Assembly (NCBI GenBank): GCA_016271365.2
Contig: CM057456.1
Location: 613,619,501 to 613,683,500, forward strand
DNA: 64,000 nt
Reading direction: 5' to 3'
DNA from: Neoceratodus forsteri
Taxonomy: Eukaryota; Chordata; Ceratodontiformes; Ceratodontidae
This document shows, one piece after another, positions 40,300 through 50,939 of the stretch; the first letter of the stretch is position 1; every line of letters begins with the position of its first letter. Position numbers and translations under genes: made by a program. The notes under the pieces were generated by a model that was not told the DNA's origin, did not search any database, and saw only the letters and a list, made by a program, of their open reading frames with translations.

Positions 40300-41400
40300 C
40301 AGCAGTACCCCCATGGAGGAGGGACAGAACCTACCTAGGAAATAGGCTCTGAAACGGCTGGCTACCAGGCGAACATCACTCCTAGCCTGGATGTCCAGGG
40401 AGTAATGCTTGGTAAAAGTGTGAACTGTTTTCCAGGTAGCTGCTTGACATATTTCTAGAATAGGAATGTCTCTGGCAGCAGCCAGAGAAGCAGCTGTACC
40501 TCTGGTAGAGTGAGCCCTCAGGCCTGAGGGGGGAACTTTACCAAACTTCTCATAGCAGAATTGGATACAAGAGACAATCCACCTGGCAATGGATCTTTTA
40601 GTGGCTGGCTTCCCTTTACCAACCTCGCCATAGGTGAGGAACAGTTGAAGGGAGTCAAACCTATAACCCTTGGTACACTCTATGTAGTAACTAAGGGCTC
40701 TCTTCACATCTAGGCTGTGCAGCCTCCTCTCCCCAGAGGAGGAATGGTCAGTGAAGTACACTGGAAGTGAAACAAATTGATTAAGGTGGAAATCTGAAAC
40801 TACCTTAGGCAAGAACTTTCTGTTAGTCCGAAGGACCACCTTATCTCTGTGAAAAGAGATAAACTCCTGCTCCACTGACAATGCTTGTAATTCACTTATG
40901 CGTCTGGCAGAGGTGATGGCTACAAAAACACAGTTTTCCAAGTCAAGTACTTGAGCTCAGCTGAAGACAAGGGCTCAAAGGGGTTGCATAAGCTGAGCAA
41001 TGCAAACATTAAGATCCCAGGCAGGGGCAGGATCCCTGAATGGAGGGCTGGTGTGAAACAACCCCTTAAACAACTTGGAAAATACAGGATGAGCTGAAAG
41101 GGAATAGGATTTACCTGCTGAAATAAAAGCAGACACAGCTGCCAAGTGCACATTCAGGGTAACTGGTCTCAGCCCCAAAGAATTCAGGTGGACCATATAA
41201 TCCAGGACTGTGGGTAGATCAGCAGAGACTGGGGAAATATGCTTTTCTGAGTACCATATGGAAAACCTTTTCCATTTGGAATTGTAAGAAGCCCTGGTGG
41301 AAGGCTTCCTTGCGGCCTTCAATATATCCATTACACCTTGGGAAAGGTGTAAATCAGCAAACTCTAACTCTTCAAGAACCAAGCCTTGAGATTGAGAGAT
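40300..41400 (-). pseudogene. D7: tyrosine recombinase, one frameshift
   Basis: The C-terminal frame 40255-40941 has 'SARRISELQALS', 'FLTYGEVGKGKPATKRSI', 'LRAHSTRGTAAS' and 'HTFTKHYSLDIQARSDVR'. The N-terminal frame 40975-41715 has 'LSQGVMDILKAARKPSTRAS' and 'VLDYMVHLNSLGLRPVTLNV', and ends at 'CIAQLMQPL', where one lost base near 40978 breaks the 'QPPFEPLSSAELK' of other copies. The N-terminal frame remains open upstream to 41715, overlapping the Dam-like frame. Confidence 0.87.
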
Positions 41401-43459
41401 TTGAGATTTGGGTACCAGACCCTTATCTGGGCACAAGTTAACAGATTGTGATTCCTGGGAAGGGATAGGGGAGGATGGACTGCTAAGGACAGCAGGAGTG
41501 GATACCAGGGCTGTCTGGCCCAATCCAGAGCTATCAGAATGACTTTGCATGATTGGGATCTGATTTTGACTAGCACTTTGAACAGGAGAGGAAAGGGAGG
41601 GAAGGCATAGATAAACTTCCCCTCCCAACTGAGGGCTAAGGCATCCAGGGGGAGTGAGCCCAACACTGGGGGCCTGCAGCAAAAAAGAGAAGTTGGTGAT
41701 TGTCTGGGGCTGCAAAGAGATCTATCTGCGGGGTGCCCCATCTGGCAAATACTACTCCTAAGACCAGGGGATCCAGTGACCATTCGTGCTGGCCTGGGAA
41801 ATCCTGCTGAGCATCTACCAGGACATTGTCCTTGCCTGGAGGTGAACTGCCGTAAGGGAGGTGTTCAAGGGTAAGCCAGAGACCACAACTACATCGTTTG
41901 ATTGCACAGGCCGTAGACCAAGTGCCCCTGCTTGATGATGTACCACATTGAGTGGTGTTGTCTGTTCTGACCTGAATACTCTTGTTCTGAACAGATTTGG
42001 AAAAACTTGAAGTGCTAGAAAACTGCTCTGAGCTCCAACAGGTTGATGTGGAGCAGAGATTCCTGGGGAGACCACAGACCCTGGGTGGTGAGGTCGCCCA
42101 TGTGAGCTCCCCAGCCCAAGAGGGACGCATCTGTAGTAAGGATTAGAGAATGAGACTGAGTGACAAAAGGAACCCCTTGTCTCAGGTTGCTCTGATCCTG
42201 CCACCACTGTAGGGCTTGGATCAGGGTTCGAGTTACTGGGATCAACTTGGTAAGAGGATCCTTTCTTTGAGACCAAAAAGCTCTCAAATGGAACTGGATG
42301 TCCCTCATCTGAAATCTTGCTCCTTGCACTACTGCTGTGGAAGCAGCCATGTGTCCTAGGAGCTGCAGAAAATGCCTTGCTGGTCAGGAGACCTGCAGGG
42401 TAAATGAGGAGGCCAGGGAGACTAGGGTCTTTGCCCTGTCCAGGGAGGAAGGCCTGGCTTCCTGTGTGTTCAGTTCTCGCCTATGAAGGTAAGAAGCTGG
42501 ACAGGCTCTAGAACTGACTTTGAGAGATTTAGAAGGAGACCTAGAGAGGTAAGCAGTTGCTGCGTTATCTGAAGGTGTAAATTGAACTGGTCTGGGGACT
42601 GGCCTACTAAGAGCCAATCGTCCAGGTAAGGAAGATGGCAATCTTTGCCTTCTTAGGTAGACAACTGCTACAGCCAGGCATTGGTGAATCCCGTGGGGCA
42701 GAAGTGAGGCCGAAGGACATTGCTCTGAACTGGTAGTGGCCTGAGGGCAGCTCGAACCTGAGGTACTTTCGATGGGAGCTTCTGATGGGAATATGGAAGT
42801 AGGCATCCTTGAGGTCCAGGAAGCTAGCCAGTCCCTGGCTTTAGAGAGGGTGGATAATTCCCAAGTCACCATTTTGAACTTTGGCTTTAAAGGTGCTTGT
42901 TTAAATATCTGAGATCCAGGATGGGCCATTCTCCTGTCTTTTTGGGAGTGAGAAGTACCTGGAGTACAAACCTTTGCCCTGGTGTGGGGAGGAACCCTTT
43001 CCACAGCTCTGAGAGCCAGGAGGGTAGAGACCTCTGCCTCTAGGGCGAGTGCCTCTGATGGAGTTGCAGGTGGAAAGATCTGGTTCTCAGCTTTAGAAAT
43101 TTTTGAAGCTGAGAACCAGTCCTAACCACTACTTCCAGGACCCACTTGTCTGATGTTAAAGACTTCCAGTCCTGGACAAAGTAAGCCAGCCTACCTACAG
43201 GTAGAGGAGAATCGGCCCTGGCAATCCCATCAGGGTGCCTGCTTGGCAGGGGCTTTGGGCTGAGGGGTGGAAGCAGACCTGCTTGTACCCTGTCTGCCTC
43301 TCCCTCTAAAGAACCCCCTCTGAGCATAGGCAGAGGAGGAAGCTTGGGCTTGGTAAAAAGGCCTATGAAAAGGCCTGCCCCTGCCTCCAGGAAGCTGCTT
43401 TTGAGGAGTGGCCTGCCTTTCCTTGGCCTGTGCACTCCTATAGGTGGTCCTATATTCAT
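41364..43459 (-). pseudogene. D7: RT-RNase H-Dam-like polyprotein, multiply frameshifted
   Basis: Frame 43040-43459 starts inside gag in another phase and reads into 'GRLAYFVQDWKSLTSDKWVL', the RT N-terminus. The RT palm (42384-43004) changes frame repeatedly ('KARDWLAS', 'FPSEAPIESTSGS..' instead of 'FHIPIRSSHRKYL'). The thumb is in 42015-42350 ('VVQGARFQMRDIQFHLRAFW', 'LILTTDASLLGWGAHM'). RNase H and Dam-like pieces follow in 41364-41783 and 41636-42130. It is coding-dead throughout. Confidence 0.82.
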
Positions 43460-44518
43460 CCATTTTCTTCATGTAATTCTCTATTTGCTCCCCAAATAGA
43501 GAATTTCCCATAACAGGAAAATCCATGGCCTTAGACTGGGTATCCTGAGACAGGGTAGTACATCTGAGCCAAGCCATCCTGCAAAGTGCCACAGATGTAG
43601 CCATGACTCTTGATGAAATATCATTAGAGTCCACTGCAGCATGAAATTGCACCTTGGATGCCTCAATACTATCCATAGCCACCTGTTTCAGCTCCCTGGC
43701 AAGCTGGTCAGGGACTTGTTTCACTAGGGCCAGCACAGTATCCCATCTGGATTTCTGGTACCTAGCAGCATAAGCCATATAATTTGCTAGTCTGAGTCCC
43801 AAAGATGCTGCCATGTACTGTTTCTTTGCCATAGCATCAATCTTCCTGGAGTCCTTCTCAGGGGTGTGAAGCTAGGGGAATATTAGCCTTGTCACAGGCT
43901 GCAGCCTGCACTACTCCCACATGGCTGCATTGTTGAGTGAGGAAATCAGTGTCGGAGCCTGATAAGGTATACCTCTTGTCCATCCTTTTATCCACAGGAG
44001 GTATAGTGTGAGGAGTTTTTAAAACTTTTACTGTCTGTTTCCGAAAAGATTTATGCAAAGGAATAGACAGTCTCCTAGACTCTGGAATATCCAAGAGACT
44101 GGACAATTTGAATTGCTTTAGCAATTTCCTCAGCAGTTGGGGAGAGAACTTTTGGCTCTACACTAGCTGACTTTCTAGTCCTTTTTGCTGGAACCGGCTC
44201 CTCAGAACCGGCTCTTCGTTTGCCCGAGGAGGTATCACCCTGATCAGAGGGCACTCCCTGCGGTTCGGTTGGCACCAAACCGGGCTGGCCATCCGGGTCA
44301 GCGGACTTTTTTGCCTCCCTTTCCCTGAGCCTACCAACTCTCTTATCTATGGTGGCAGCAGGGAAATTGTGACAAATCTGGCAGTCTGAATTGAGGTGGT
44401 CAAACCCCAGACAATAGACACATGTGGTGTGTGGGTCAGCCTTAGCAAAAGCTTCCCCATAAACACTGCAGTATTGAAACCCAGTGGGTCCAGTTTTTCT
44501 TTTGGGTTTCTCAGACAT
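43230..44518 (-). pseudogene. D7: gag with internal deletion
   Basis: Start 'MSEKPKRKTGPTG' at 44518, zinc knuckles 'CSVYGEAF' (one Cys changed to Tyr), 'TTCVYCLGFDHL' and 'CQIC'. It runs to 'AEEIAKAIQIVQSL' near 44095 and jumps to 'DIPESRRLSIPLHKSF' (44124-43858). The acidic central segment present in D5 and D8 is therefore deleted. The distal block 43230-43832 is uninterrupted for 200 codons ('RLANYMAYAARYQKSRWD', 'SLFGEQIENYMKKMDEY', 'GGRGRPFHRPF', 'RGFFRGRGRQG', 'KAPAKQAP'), showing the native C-terminus. Confidence 0.88.
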
Positions 44519-44905
44519 AATGCCAGCCTAACCAACTTGCCTGTTTATGGCAATCCACCAAGCAAGACACCCTTATCGGTTCCCAACCGTGTCACAGATC
44601 GTGGAAAAAACCATAATGAAATCCGTTTTTTTTAGAACCGATAAGAACCGGGAACCGCACTCTAAAAAAGGACTAGTAGATTTTAAATACAACCTGATCG
44701 GTTCAAACCGAACCGATAAAGAATTACAAGTTCCACACAGAAAAAATAAATGTAAAACCTATCTATTACTTACATTACCACAGACAGAGCTTGAACTGAC
44801 GGTTGCGGTTTAATTTGACTAAAACGAAAAATAATACTTAAACCGACAAAATGAACCGAGCAGAAGGAGAAATCTCCGGAGCGACTGTTCAGTGAGGCGG
44901 AGTAA

Positions 44906-45059
44906 AAAATCTGACAGTTTGCGTTTGAAGCACAACAGACAGAGTTTTCAACCGAGCTCGCGCTCTAAGTTCCATGCCTGCATGGAAAGTTAACTATTTC
45001 ACCTCCGGAGCAGTTCTAACCTGCGGTCATCCTGCAATTGTCATAATACAGCAAGACTT
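44906..45059 (-). repeat. D7 5' (right) inverted terminal repeat
   Basis: Counterpart of the left ITR, with the matching hairpin TCCATGCCTGCATGGA at 44971-44986 and the same CAGTTTGCGTTTGAAGCAC segment. The outer end has ATAATACAGC rather than ATAATATAGC. Confidence 0.9.
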
Positions 45060-45072
45060 CATATTGTTTGAA

Positions 45073-45223
45073 TACTGTGCTGAGCTCCAGAAGATTGATG
45101 TGCAAGACAGATTCCTGAGGGAGCCACGCACTGTGTGCTGTGTGATCCCCTAGCTGGGCACCCCAGCCCAGGAGAGAAGCATCCGTTGTCAGCACCAGAG
45201 AGGGTACCTGAGGGAGAAAGGGG
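45073..45223 (-). pseudogene. D6: RNase H N-terminal part
   Basis: The minus-strand frame reads 'LVLTTDASLLGWGAQLGDHT' (first catalytic Asp) and 'WLPQESVLHINLLELSTVF' (catalytic Glu), then meets the right end of D7. On its right a SINE separates it from the RT thumb. Confidence 0.85.
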
Positions 45224-45234
45224 ACCCCCATTCT

Positions 45235-45768
45235 TTTTTTTTTTTATTACTTTTTTTGTGCACCGCAGAACCGTCAATCTCCGACCTGGTCACGGACCCC
45301 CTTGCCTCCACCTCCGCCTAGTGCCTACACTCCCCAGTCACCCCTGGCTTGCCCTCCAGAGGGTGGGGGTCTCGGCACTGTGGCCCTTTCAGCACCGAGA
45401 TGCTGGTAACTGTTCGGGGAGCCAGCGGCGGAGGCTAATCGAGCCCAGCGGGGCAGGTCCTCATGGAGCGGCGGGGACACAAGTTTTTTTCCCCTTGTAA
45501 CAGGGGCGGGGACGTGTAATGACGCCAGCGTCCACCCCGCACCTGAGGATTCTACTTGGCATTGTTGCATAGTGGAACACCCGGCCTCCGCCAGGTGTCG
45601 CCACTGCACCGAACACTCGGTCCCCCCCCCCCAGAGAAGGAGAGCAGTCCAGAGATGCTCAGTCCTTCTCCCCCAGCCGGCCCTCTGATGAACTGGATCC
45701 ATTCCCGAACCCGGATTGCCGGCATCGCAAGCAGAAATCCTATTGCTGCGCCAATGGGCCAGCTGGGA
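45235..45768 (-). mobile_element. long tRNA-derived SINE (534 bp), 11-bp TSD
   Basis: Flanked by ACCCCCATTCT at 45224-45234 and 45769-45779. The T-run at left is the minus-strand A-tail. The head at right reads on the minus strand 'GGCGCAGCAATAGGATTTCT', then 'GCAATCCGGGTTCGGGAATG' (B box). The body has 'CTGAGCATCTCTGGACTGCT', 'CTCCTTCTC' and 'CACCTGGCGGAGGCC', as in the other copies. It interrupts D6 between RT and RNase H. Confidence 0.87.
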
Positions 45769-45779
45769 ACCCCCATTCT

Positions 45780-47081
45780 GAGGTTGTCCATCTCCTGCCA
45801 CCACTGAAGAGCTAACAGAAGGGTGGGAGACACTGGAATCAGTTTGAACAAAGGATCCTTTTTCTGAGACCAAAAGGATCTCAGGTGGAACTGAATGTCC
45901 CTCATCTGGAACCTGGCCCCCAGAACCACAGCTGTGGTGGAGGCCATGTGTTCTAGGAGCTGTAGGAAGTACCTTGCTGGACAAGGAACTCAAACATGGA
46001 AGGACTTTGCCAAATCTATGAGGGTCTGTGCCCTTGCAGAAAGCAAGAAGGCCTTTGCCTGAATGGTATTCAGCTCTGCCCCTATGAAGTCTAGTATTTG
46101 TACTGGGGTCAAGACAGACTTCTGATGATTTACCAAAAATCCCAGAGAGCGAAGGGTATCCTGAATGAGCTTTAAGCTTCTGTGACCTGTTGGGGGGATT
46201 GACCCACCAACAGCCAGTCGTCCAGATAAGGGTACACTGAAACCCCTTACCTTCTGAGGAATGCCACCACTACTGCAAGACATTTTGTAAACACTCTTGG
46301 TGCAGATGTCAGGCCGAAGGGCGTAGCCCTGAATTGGTAATGACCTGAAGGCAGTCGAAATCTGAGATATTTTCTGTGAGACTATCTGATAGGGGTGTGG
46401 GAAGTAAGCATCCTTTAGGTCTAAGGATGCCAACCAGTCCCCTTGCTTGAGAGTAGGTAGAATTGTAGCCAGGGTTGTCATTTTGAATTTTGACTTTGTA
46501 AGATGCCTGTTTAGGAATCTGAGATCCAGAATGGGCCGCCACTCCCCGTTTTTCTTTGGTGCCAGGAAGTACCTTGAGTACAGTCCTTTGCCTCTGTGTT
46601 GATAGGGCACAGGCTCCACTGCCCTTGAATGAAGAAGAGTGGAAACCTCTGCCTCCAGCAGGGCTGTTTCTGCAGTGTTATTAGGTCTGAAAACTCTTGC
46701 TGACAGTTTTGGGGGTACTCTGAAAGTGAGAGCAAGACCTTGACCTACTATCTCCAGGACCCATTTGTCTGAAGTGATGGAATGCCAGGCCTGGAGATAG
46801 TAGGTCAGCCTGACCCCAACAGGGTAAGGGGAAGCGGCCCGAACAGAGCTCTCAGGGTGTCTGATTTGCTGGGGCAGCAGACTGGGGGGTGGAGGCAGCC
46901 CTAGCAGCACCCCTTCAGCCCCACCCTCTAAAGACCCCCCTCGGTTGCTGGTAAGAGGGAAAAGCTTGGGCCTGGTGGAAAGGTCTGGAATAAGGTCTGC
47001 CCCTGCCCCTGGCCTGCTGCTTCTGAGGAGTGGCAGCTTTCTCTTTTTCTGAAGCATTTCTGTATGCCACTCTGTACTCAT
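45780..47081 (-). pseudogene. D6: reverse transcriptase, frameshifted palm
   Basis: Frame 45990-47081 (363 codons) starts inside gag in a different phase and continues to 'SITSDKWVLEIVGQGLALTF', 'YFLAPKKNGEWRPILDLRFL' and motif A 'SLDLKDAYF'. It then slips (nonsense-like 'PHPYQIVSQKIS..') and is back in phase at 'LRSLGFLVNHQKSVLTPVQI'. YLDD is not in frame. Frame 45552-45947 supplies 'VVLGARFQMRDIQFHLRSFW'. The upstream open overlap with gag is noteworthy. Confidence 0.85.
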
Positions 47082-47400
47082 TCATTTTCTTCATGTATGC
47101 CTCAGTCTGTTCCCCAAACAGAGAGTTCTGGACAAGGGGAAACTCCATTGCATTATTCTGCATGTCCTGGGACAGGGTAGTACACCTGAGCCAGGAAAAA
47201 TGCCTGAGGGATACAGCAGAAGCCATAGCCCCGGAAGCTGTATCATTGGAGTCCACAGCCATGTGGAACTGGGACTTTGATGCTTGTACCCCCTTGTTGA
47301 CCAGCTCCTAAAGATCAGGAGAAAGCTCAGGAGGGGCCTTTTTAGCCAACTGTTCCACAGCTTCCCAAAGGGACTTTTGATACCTGGAGGCATGAGCCAT
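46860..47400 (-). pseudogene. D6: gag, distal part left of D8
   Basis: Frame 46915-47262 reads 'VDSNDTASGAMASAVSLRHF', 'SLFGEQTEAYMKKMNEYRVA', 'GRGRPYSRPFHQ' and ends prematurely at 'GVFRGWG'; other copies continue 'GRGR..' to 'PAKQTP'. The part nearest D8 ('YMAHASRYQKSLW') is in another frame. D8 begins at 47401 and gag continues at 53075. Confidence 0.83.
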
Positions 47401-47445
47401 ATGAAAAAATTACTCACCTTAGTAATGTTGTTTCTTCTAATGGAG

Positions 47446-47600
47446 TCTTGCTATATTATGACAATTGCAGTTTGTCCCACCATTAGAACTGCTCCGGAGG
47501 TGAAAGAGTTAACTCCCATTCTAAGAATGGAACTTGGACCGCGAGCTCGGTTAGAGAAGCTCTGTCTGGGTTATTTCAAACCTAAACTGTCAGATCTTTA
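47446..47600 (+). repeat. D8 3' (left) inverted terminal repeat
   Basis: Begins TCTTGCTATATTATGACAAT and has CTGCTCCGGAGG, the hairpin CCCATTCTAAGAATGG (47515-47530) and the element-specific 'CTGTCTGGGTTATTTCAAAC'. It pairs with 52908-53062. Confidence 0.9.
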
Positions 47601-47871
47601 CGAGCAAAACTCACTAAGGTCTGTGTGGAAGCTGTAACCTACACTAGCCAACTGGCTACCTGACTAAGACACTCCTGGTCCCAACACAAAGACTCAAGTC
47701 AGGGGACCAGAAGTAATACTATAATATAAGTAATAATATGACATAAAATAAAAACATCACACCCCAAAACCCCAAGAAGGGGTGGAAAACATATAATGGG
47801 CATAACTAAGCGCCCACATAGGCTGCCCACCCCATACCAAGTAGAAGTTCTGAGAGGGCAGGCTGGGGGAG

Positions 47872-47971
47872 GTCATAATATAGCAAGACTCCATTAGAAG
47901 AAACAACATTACTAAGGTGAGTAATTTTTCTTCAAACAACATGAAGTCTTGCTATATTATGACAATTGCAG
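47872..47971 (+). repeat. D8 internal complementary region
   Basis: GTCATAATATAGCAAGACTCC through AACATTACTAAGGTGAGTAAT, then CAAACAACATGAAGTCTTGC to TATTATGACAATTGCAG. It corresponds to the fused complements of the two termini. Confidence 0.9.
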
Positions 47972-49060
47972 AATACACAGCAGTACCTCCATGGAGAAGG
48001 GACAGAACCTACTTAGGGAATAGGCTCTGAAGCACGGTTGTGTTAAACCGAGCATCCCTCCTGGCCTGGACATCCAGGAGTAATGCTTGGTGAAAGTATG
48101 TACCGCTTTCCAGGTAGCTGCTTGACATATCTCTAAGATAGGGATGTCTCTGGCAGCAGCTAGAGACGCAGCTGTACCTCTGGTAGAATGAGCCCTCAGG
48201 CCTGAAGGGGGAACTTTCCCCAGTTTTTGATAACAAAATTGGATACAAGAGACAATCCACCTGGCAATGGATCTCTTAGTGGCAGGTTTCCCTTTTCCGA
48301 CCTCACCATAAGTGAGAAAAAGTTGGAGGGATTCGAACCTGTGACCCTTGGTACGCTCTATATAGTAACTTAGGGCCCTCTTAACATCTAAACTGTGCAA
48401 TCTCCTCTCACCAGAGGAAGAATGGTCAGTGAAAAACACTGGAAGGGAGATAGATTGATTAAGATGGAAATCTGAAACCACCTTAGGCAAAAACTTCCTG
48501 TTAGTCCTGAGGACTACCTTATCCCTGTGGAAAGAAATAAAGTCAGTTTCTACTGACAGGGCTTGCAACTCACTTATGCGCCTGGCAGAAGTGATAGCCA
48601 CTAGGAAAACAGTTTTCCAAGTTAAGTACTTAAGCTCTGCAGAAGACAGAGGTTCAAAAGGAGGTTGCATTAACTGGGCAATGCAAACATTAAGGTCCCA
48701 GGCAGGGGCCGGATCCCTAAAAGGTGGATTAGAATGAAGTAATCCTTTAAAAAACTTGGAAAATACAGGGTGAGCAGAAAGAGAGGAGGGCTTTCCTGCT
48801 GAAACAAAAGCAGAGACAGCTGCCAAATGTACTTTCAGGGTAGCTGGTCTCAGTCCCAAGGAATTAAGGTGGACCATATAGTCCAAAACAATGGGCAAAT
48901 CAGCAGATTCCGGAAATATGTTTCCCAGAACACCAAATGGAAAACCTTTCCACTTAGAATTGTAAGTAGCCTAGTGGAGGCTTCCTAGAAGCCTTTAGGA
49001 TTTCAAGAACACCCTGAGAAAGGTGCAGGTCAGCAAATTCTAACTCCTCAAGAGCCAGGC
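47957..49060 (-). pseudogene. D8: tyrosine recombinase, longest YR frame in window
   Basis: Frame 47957-48898 (313 codons) runs from 'VLDYMVHLNSLGLRPATLKV' through 'TSARRISELQALS', 'FLTYGEVGKGKPATKRSI' and 'LRAHSTRGTAAS' to 'HTFTKHYS' with the catalytic Tyr, then slips after it ('WMSRPGG' instead of 'LDVQARSDAR'). The N-terminal helices are in a second frame ('LHLSQGVLEILKASRKP', ending 48954), separated by indels at 48910-48970. Core catalytic residues Arg, HxxR and Tyr are in one frame. Confidence 0.9.
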
Positions 49061-50930
49061 CATGAGGTTGAGGGATTTGAGGTTCGGATACTAAACTCTC
49101 CCCTGTGCACAGGTTAACAGGTTGTGATTCCTGGGGAGACACAGGGGAAGATGGACTGCTAGTGACAGAAGTAGGGTACCAGGGCTGCCTGGCCCAATCT
49201 GGGGCAATCAGAATCATCCTGCAAGGCTGGGATCTGATTTTGACTAGCACCTGAATAGGAGAGGAAGGGAAAGCATAAGAAACTTCCCTTCCCAATCTAG
49301 GAGAAAGGCATCCAGGGGATTGAGCCCAACACTGGGGTCTGCAACAGAACAGTGGAAGTTGGTGATTGTCTGGGGCTGAAAAAGATCTATCTGAGGGTGC
49401 CCCATCTGGCAAAACTATCCCCAGTACTTGAGGATCCAGAGACCATTCGTGATGGCCCTGGGAAATCCTGCTGAGAGCATCTGCTAGGACATTGTCCTTT
49501 CCTGGAAGGTGAACTGCTATGAGGGAAGTGTTCAGGGAATAGGCCAGAGACCACAACTTCATTGCCTCGGTGCACAAGGCCGAAGACCGAGTGCCCCCTG
49601 CTTGTTGATGTACCACATTGTTGTGGTGTTGTCTGTTCTGACTTGCACCACTTTGTTCTGAACAGACACAGAAAACACTTGAAGTGCTAAAAAGACAGCT
49701 CTGAGTTCCAGCAAATTGATGTGGAGCAGAGATTCCTGAGGGGACCACACTCCCTGAGTGGAGAGGTCGCCCATGTGGGCTCCCCACCCCAGGAGGGAAG
49801 CATCTGTAGTGAGGGTCAAGGAGTGAGACAGAGGAATGAGGGACCTCCAGTCTTAAATTGCTCTGATCCTGCCACCACTGGAGGGCCTGGATCAGGGTTC
49901 GGGTCACTGGGACCAACTTGGAAAGGGGGTCTCTTCTTTGAGACCAAAAGGCTTTCAAGTGAAACTGAATGTCCCTCATCTGAAATCTTGCTCCTTGCAC
50001 TACGGCTGTGGATGCAGCCATGTGCCCCAGGAGCTGCAAAAAGTGTCTTGCTGGTCGAGAGACCTGCAGAGTGAAGGAGGAGGCAAGAGCCACCAAGTTC
50101 CTTACCCTCTCTAAGGGTAGGAAGGCTCTGGCCTGTTTTGTGTCCAATTCTGCACCTATGAAGGTGAGCACCTGAACTGGTTCCAGAACTGATTTTGGAA
50201 GACTGAGCAAGAAGCCCAGGAGAGAGCAGCTGCTGGGTAACTTGCAGGTGAGATCTTACCTGTTCTGGGGACTGGCCTACAATGAGCCAGTCGTCCAGAT
50301 AGGAAAGACAGCAATCCTTTGCCTTCTTAAATGAGCCACTGCTACTGCCAGACATTTTGTGAATACCCTTGGAGCAGAGGTGAGGCCGAAGGGCATTGCT
50401 CTGAACTGGTAGTGACCTGAGGGAAGTTCGAATCTGAGGTACTTTCGGTGGGAGCTTCTGATTAGGATGTGAAAATAGGCATCCTTGAGGTCCAGGGAGG
50501 CTAGCCAGTCCCCTGGCCTTAGAGAGGGTAAAATCATTGCCAGAGTTACCATTTTGAACTTTGGTTTCAAAAGGTGTTTGTTCAAATATCTCAGGTCTAA
50601 AATGGGCCGCCATTCTCGTGTCTTTTTTGGGGTAAGGAAATATCTGGAGTACAGACCCTTGCCCTGGTGTAGGGGAGAAACCCTTTCTACAGCTCTGACA
50701 GCCAGGAGGGTTGAGACCTCTGTTTCTAAAGTAAAGGTCTCTAAAGAGTTTGCAGGTGGGAAAGACCTGATTCTCATCTTTGGGAACTTTTTGAAGCTGA
50801 GAACCAGACCCTGGCTTACTACTTCCAGGACCCACTTGTCTGAGTTAGAGACACCCAGTTCTGAATGAAGTAAGCCAACCTGCCCCTACAGGTAAAGGAG
50901 AATCGCCCTGGGCACCCCATCAGGGTGTCT
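48954..50930 (-). pseudogene. D8: RT-RNase H-Dam-like polyprotein, frameshifted at YLDD
   Basis: Frame 50277-50777 holds 'YFLTPKKTREWRPILDLRYL', motif A 'SLDLKDAYFHILI' and motif B 'MPFGLTSAPRVFTKC', then loses one base immediately before motif C ('AVFPIWTTGSL' in place of the YLDDW phase). Frame 48954-50210 resumes at 'SLPKSVLEPVQVLTFIGAEL' through the thumb, slips, and re-enters for 'DNVLADALSRISQGHHEW'. RNase H 'LTTDASLLGWGAHMGDLS' and 'RTDNTTTMWYINKQG' are in frame 49559-49819. The Dam-like part is broken ('DRSFSAPDNHQLPLFCC'). Confidence 0.87.
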
Positions 50931-50939
50931 GTTTGGCAG

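Larger units (their letters stand above)
39750..45072 (-). mobile_element. D7: nearly complete DIRS-like element (5,323 bp) inside D6 RNase H
   Basis: Left end AAGAAAAAATTACTCACC, right end ACTTCATATTGTTTGAA, ITRs 39796-39947 and 44906-45059, ICR 40196-40291. It belongs to the ATATTATGAC subfamily. All genes are present but carry many small indels, and gag has an internal deletion near 44095. Inserted in the same orientation as D6, whose RNase H coding sequence flanks both ends. Confidence 0.92.
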
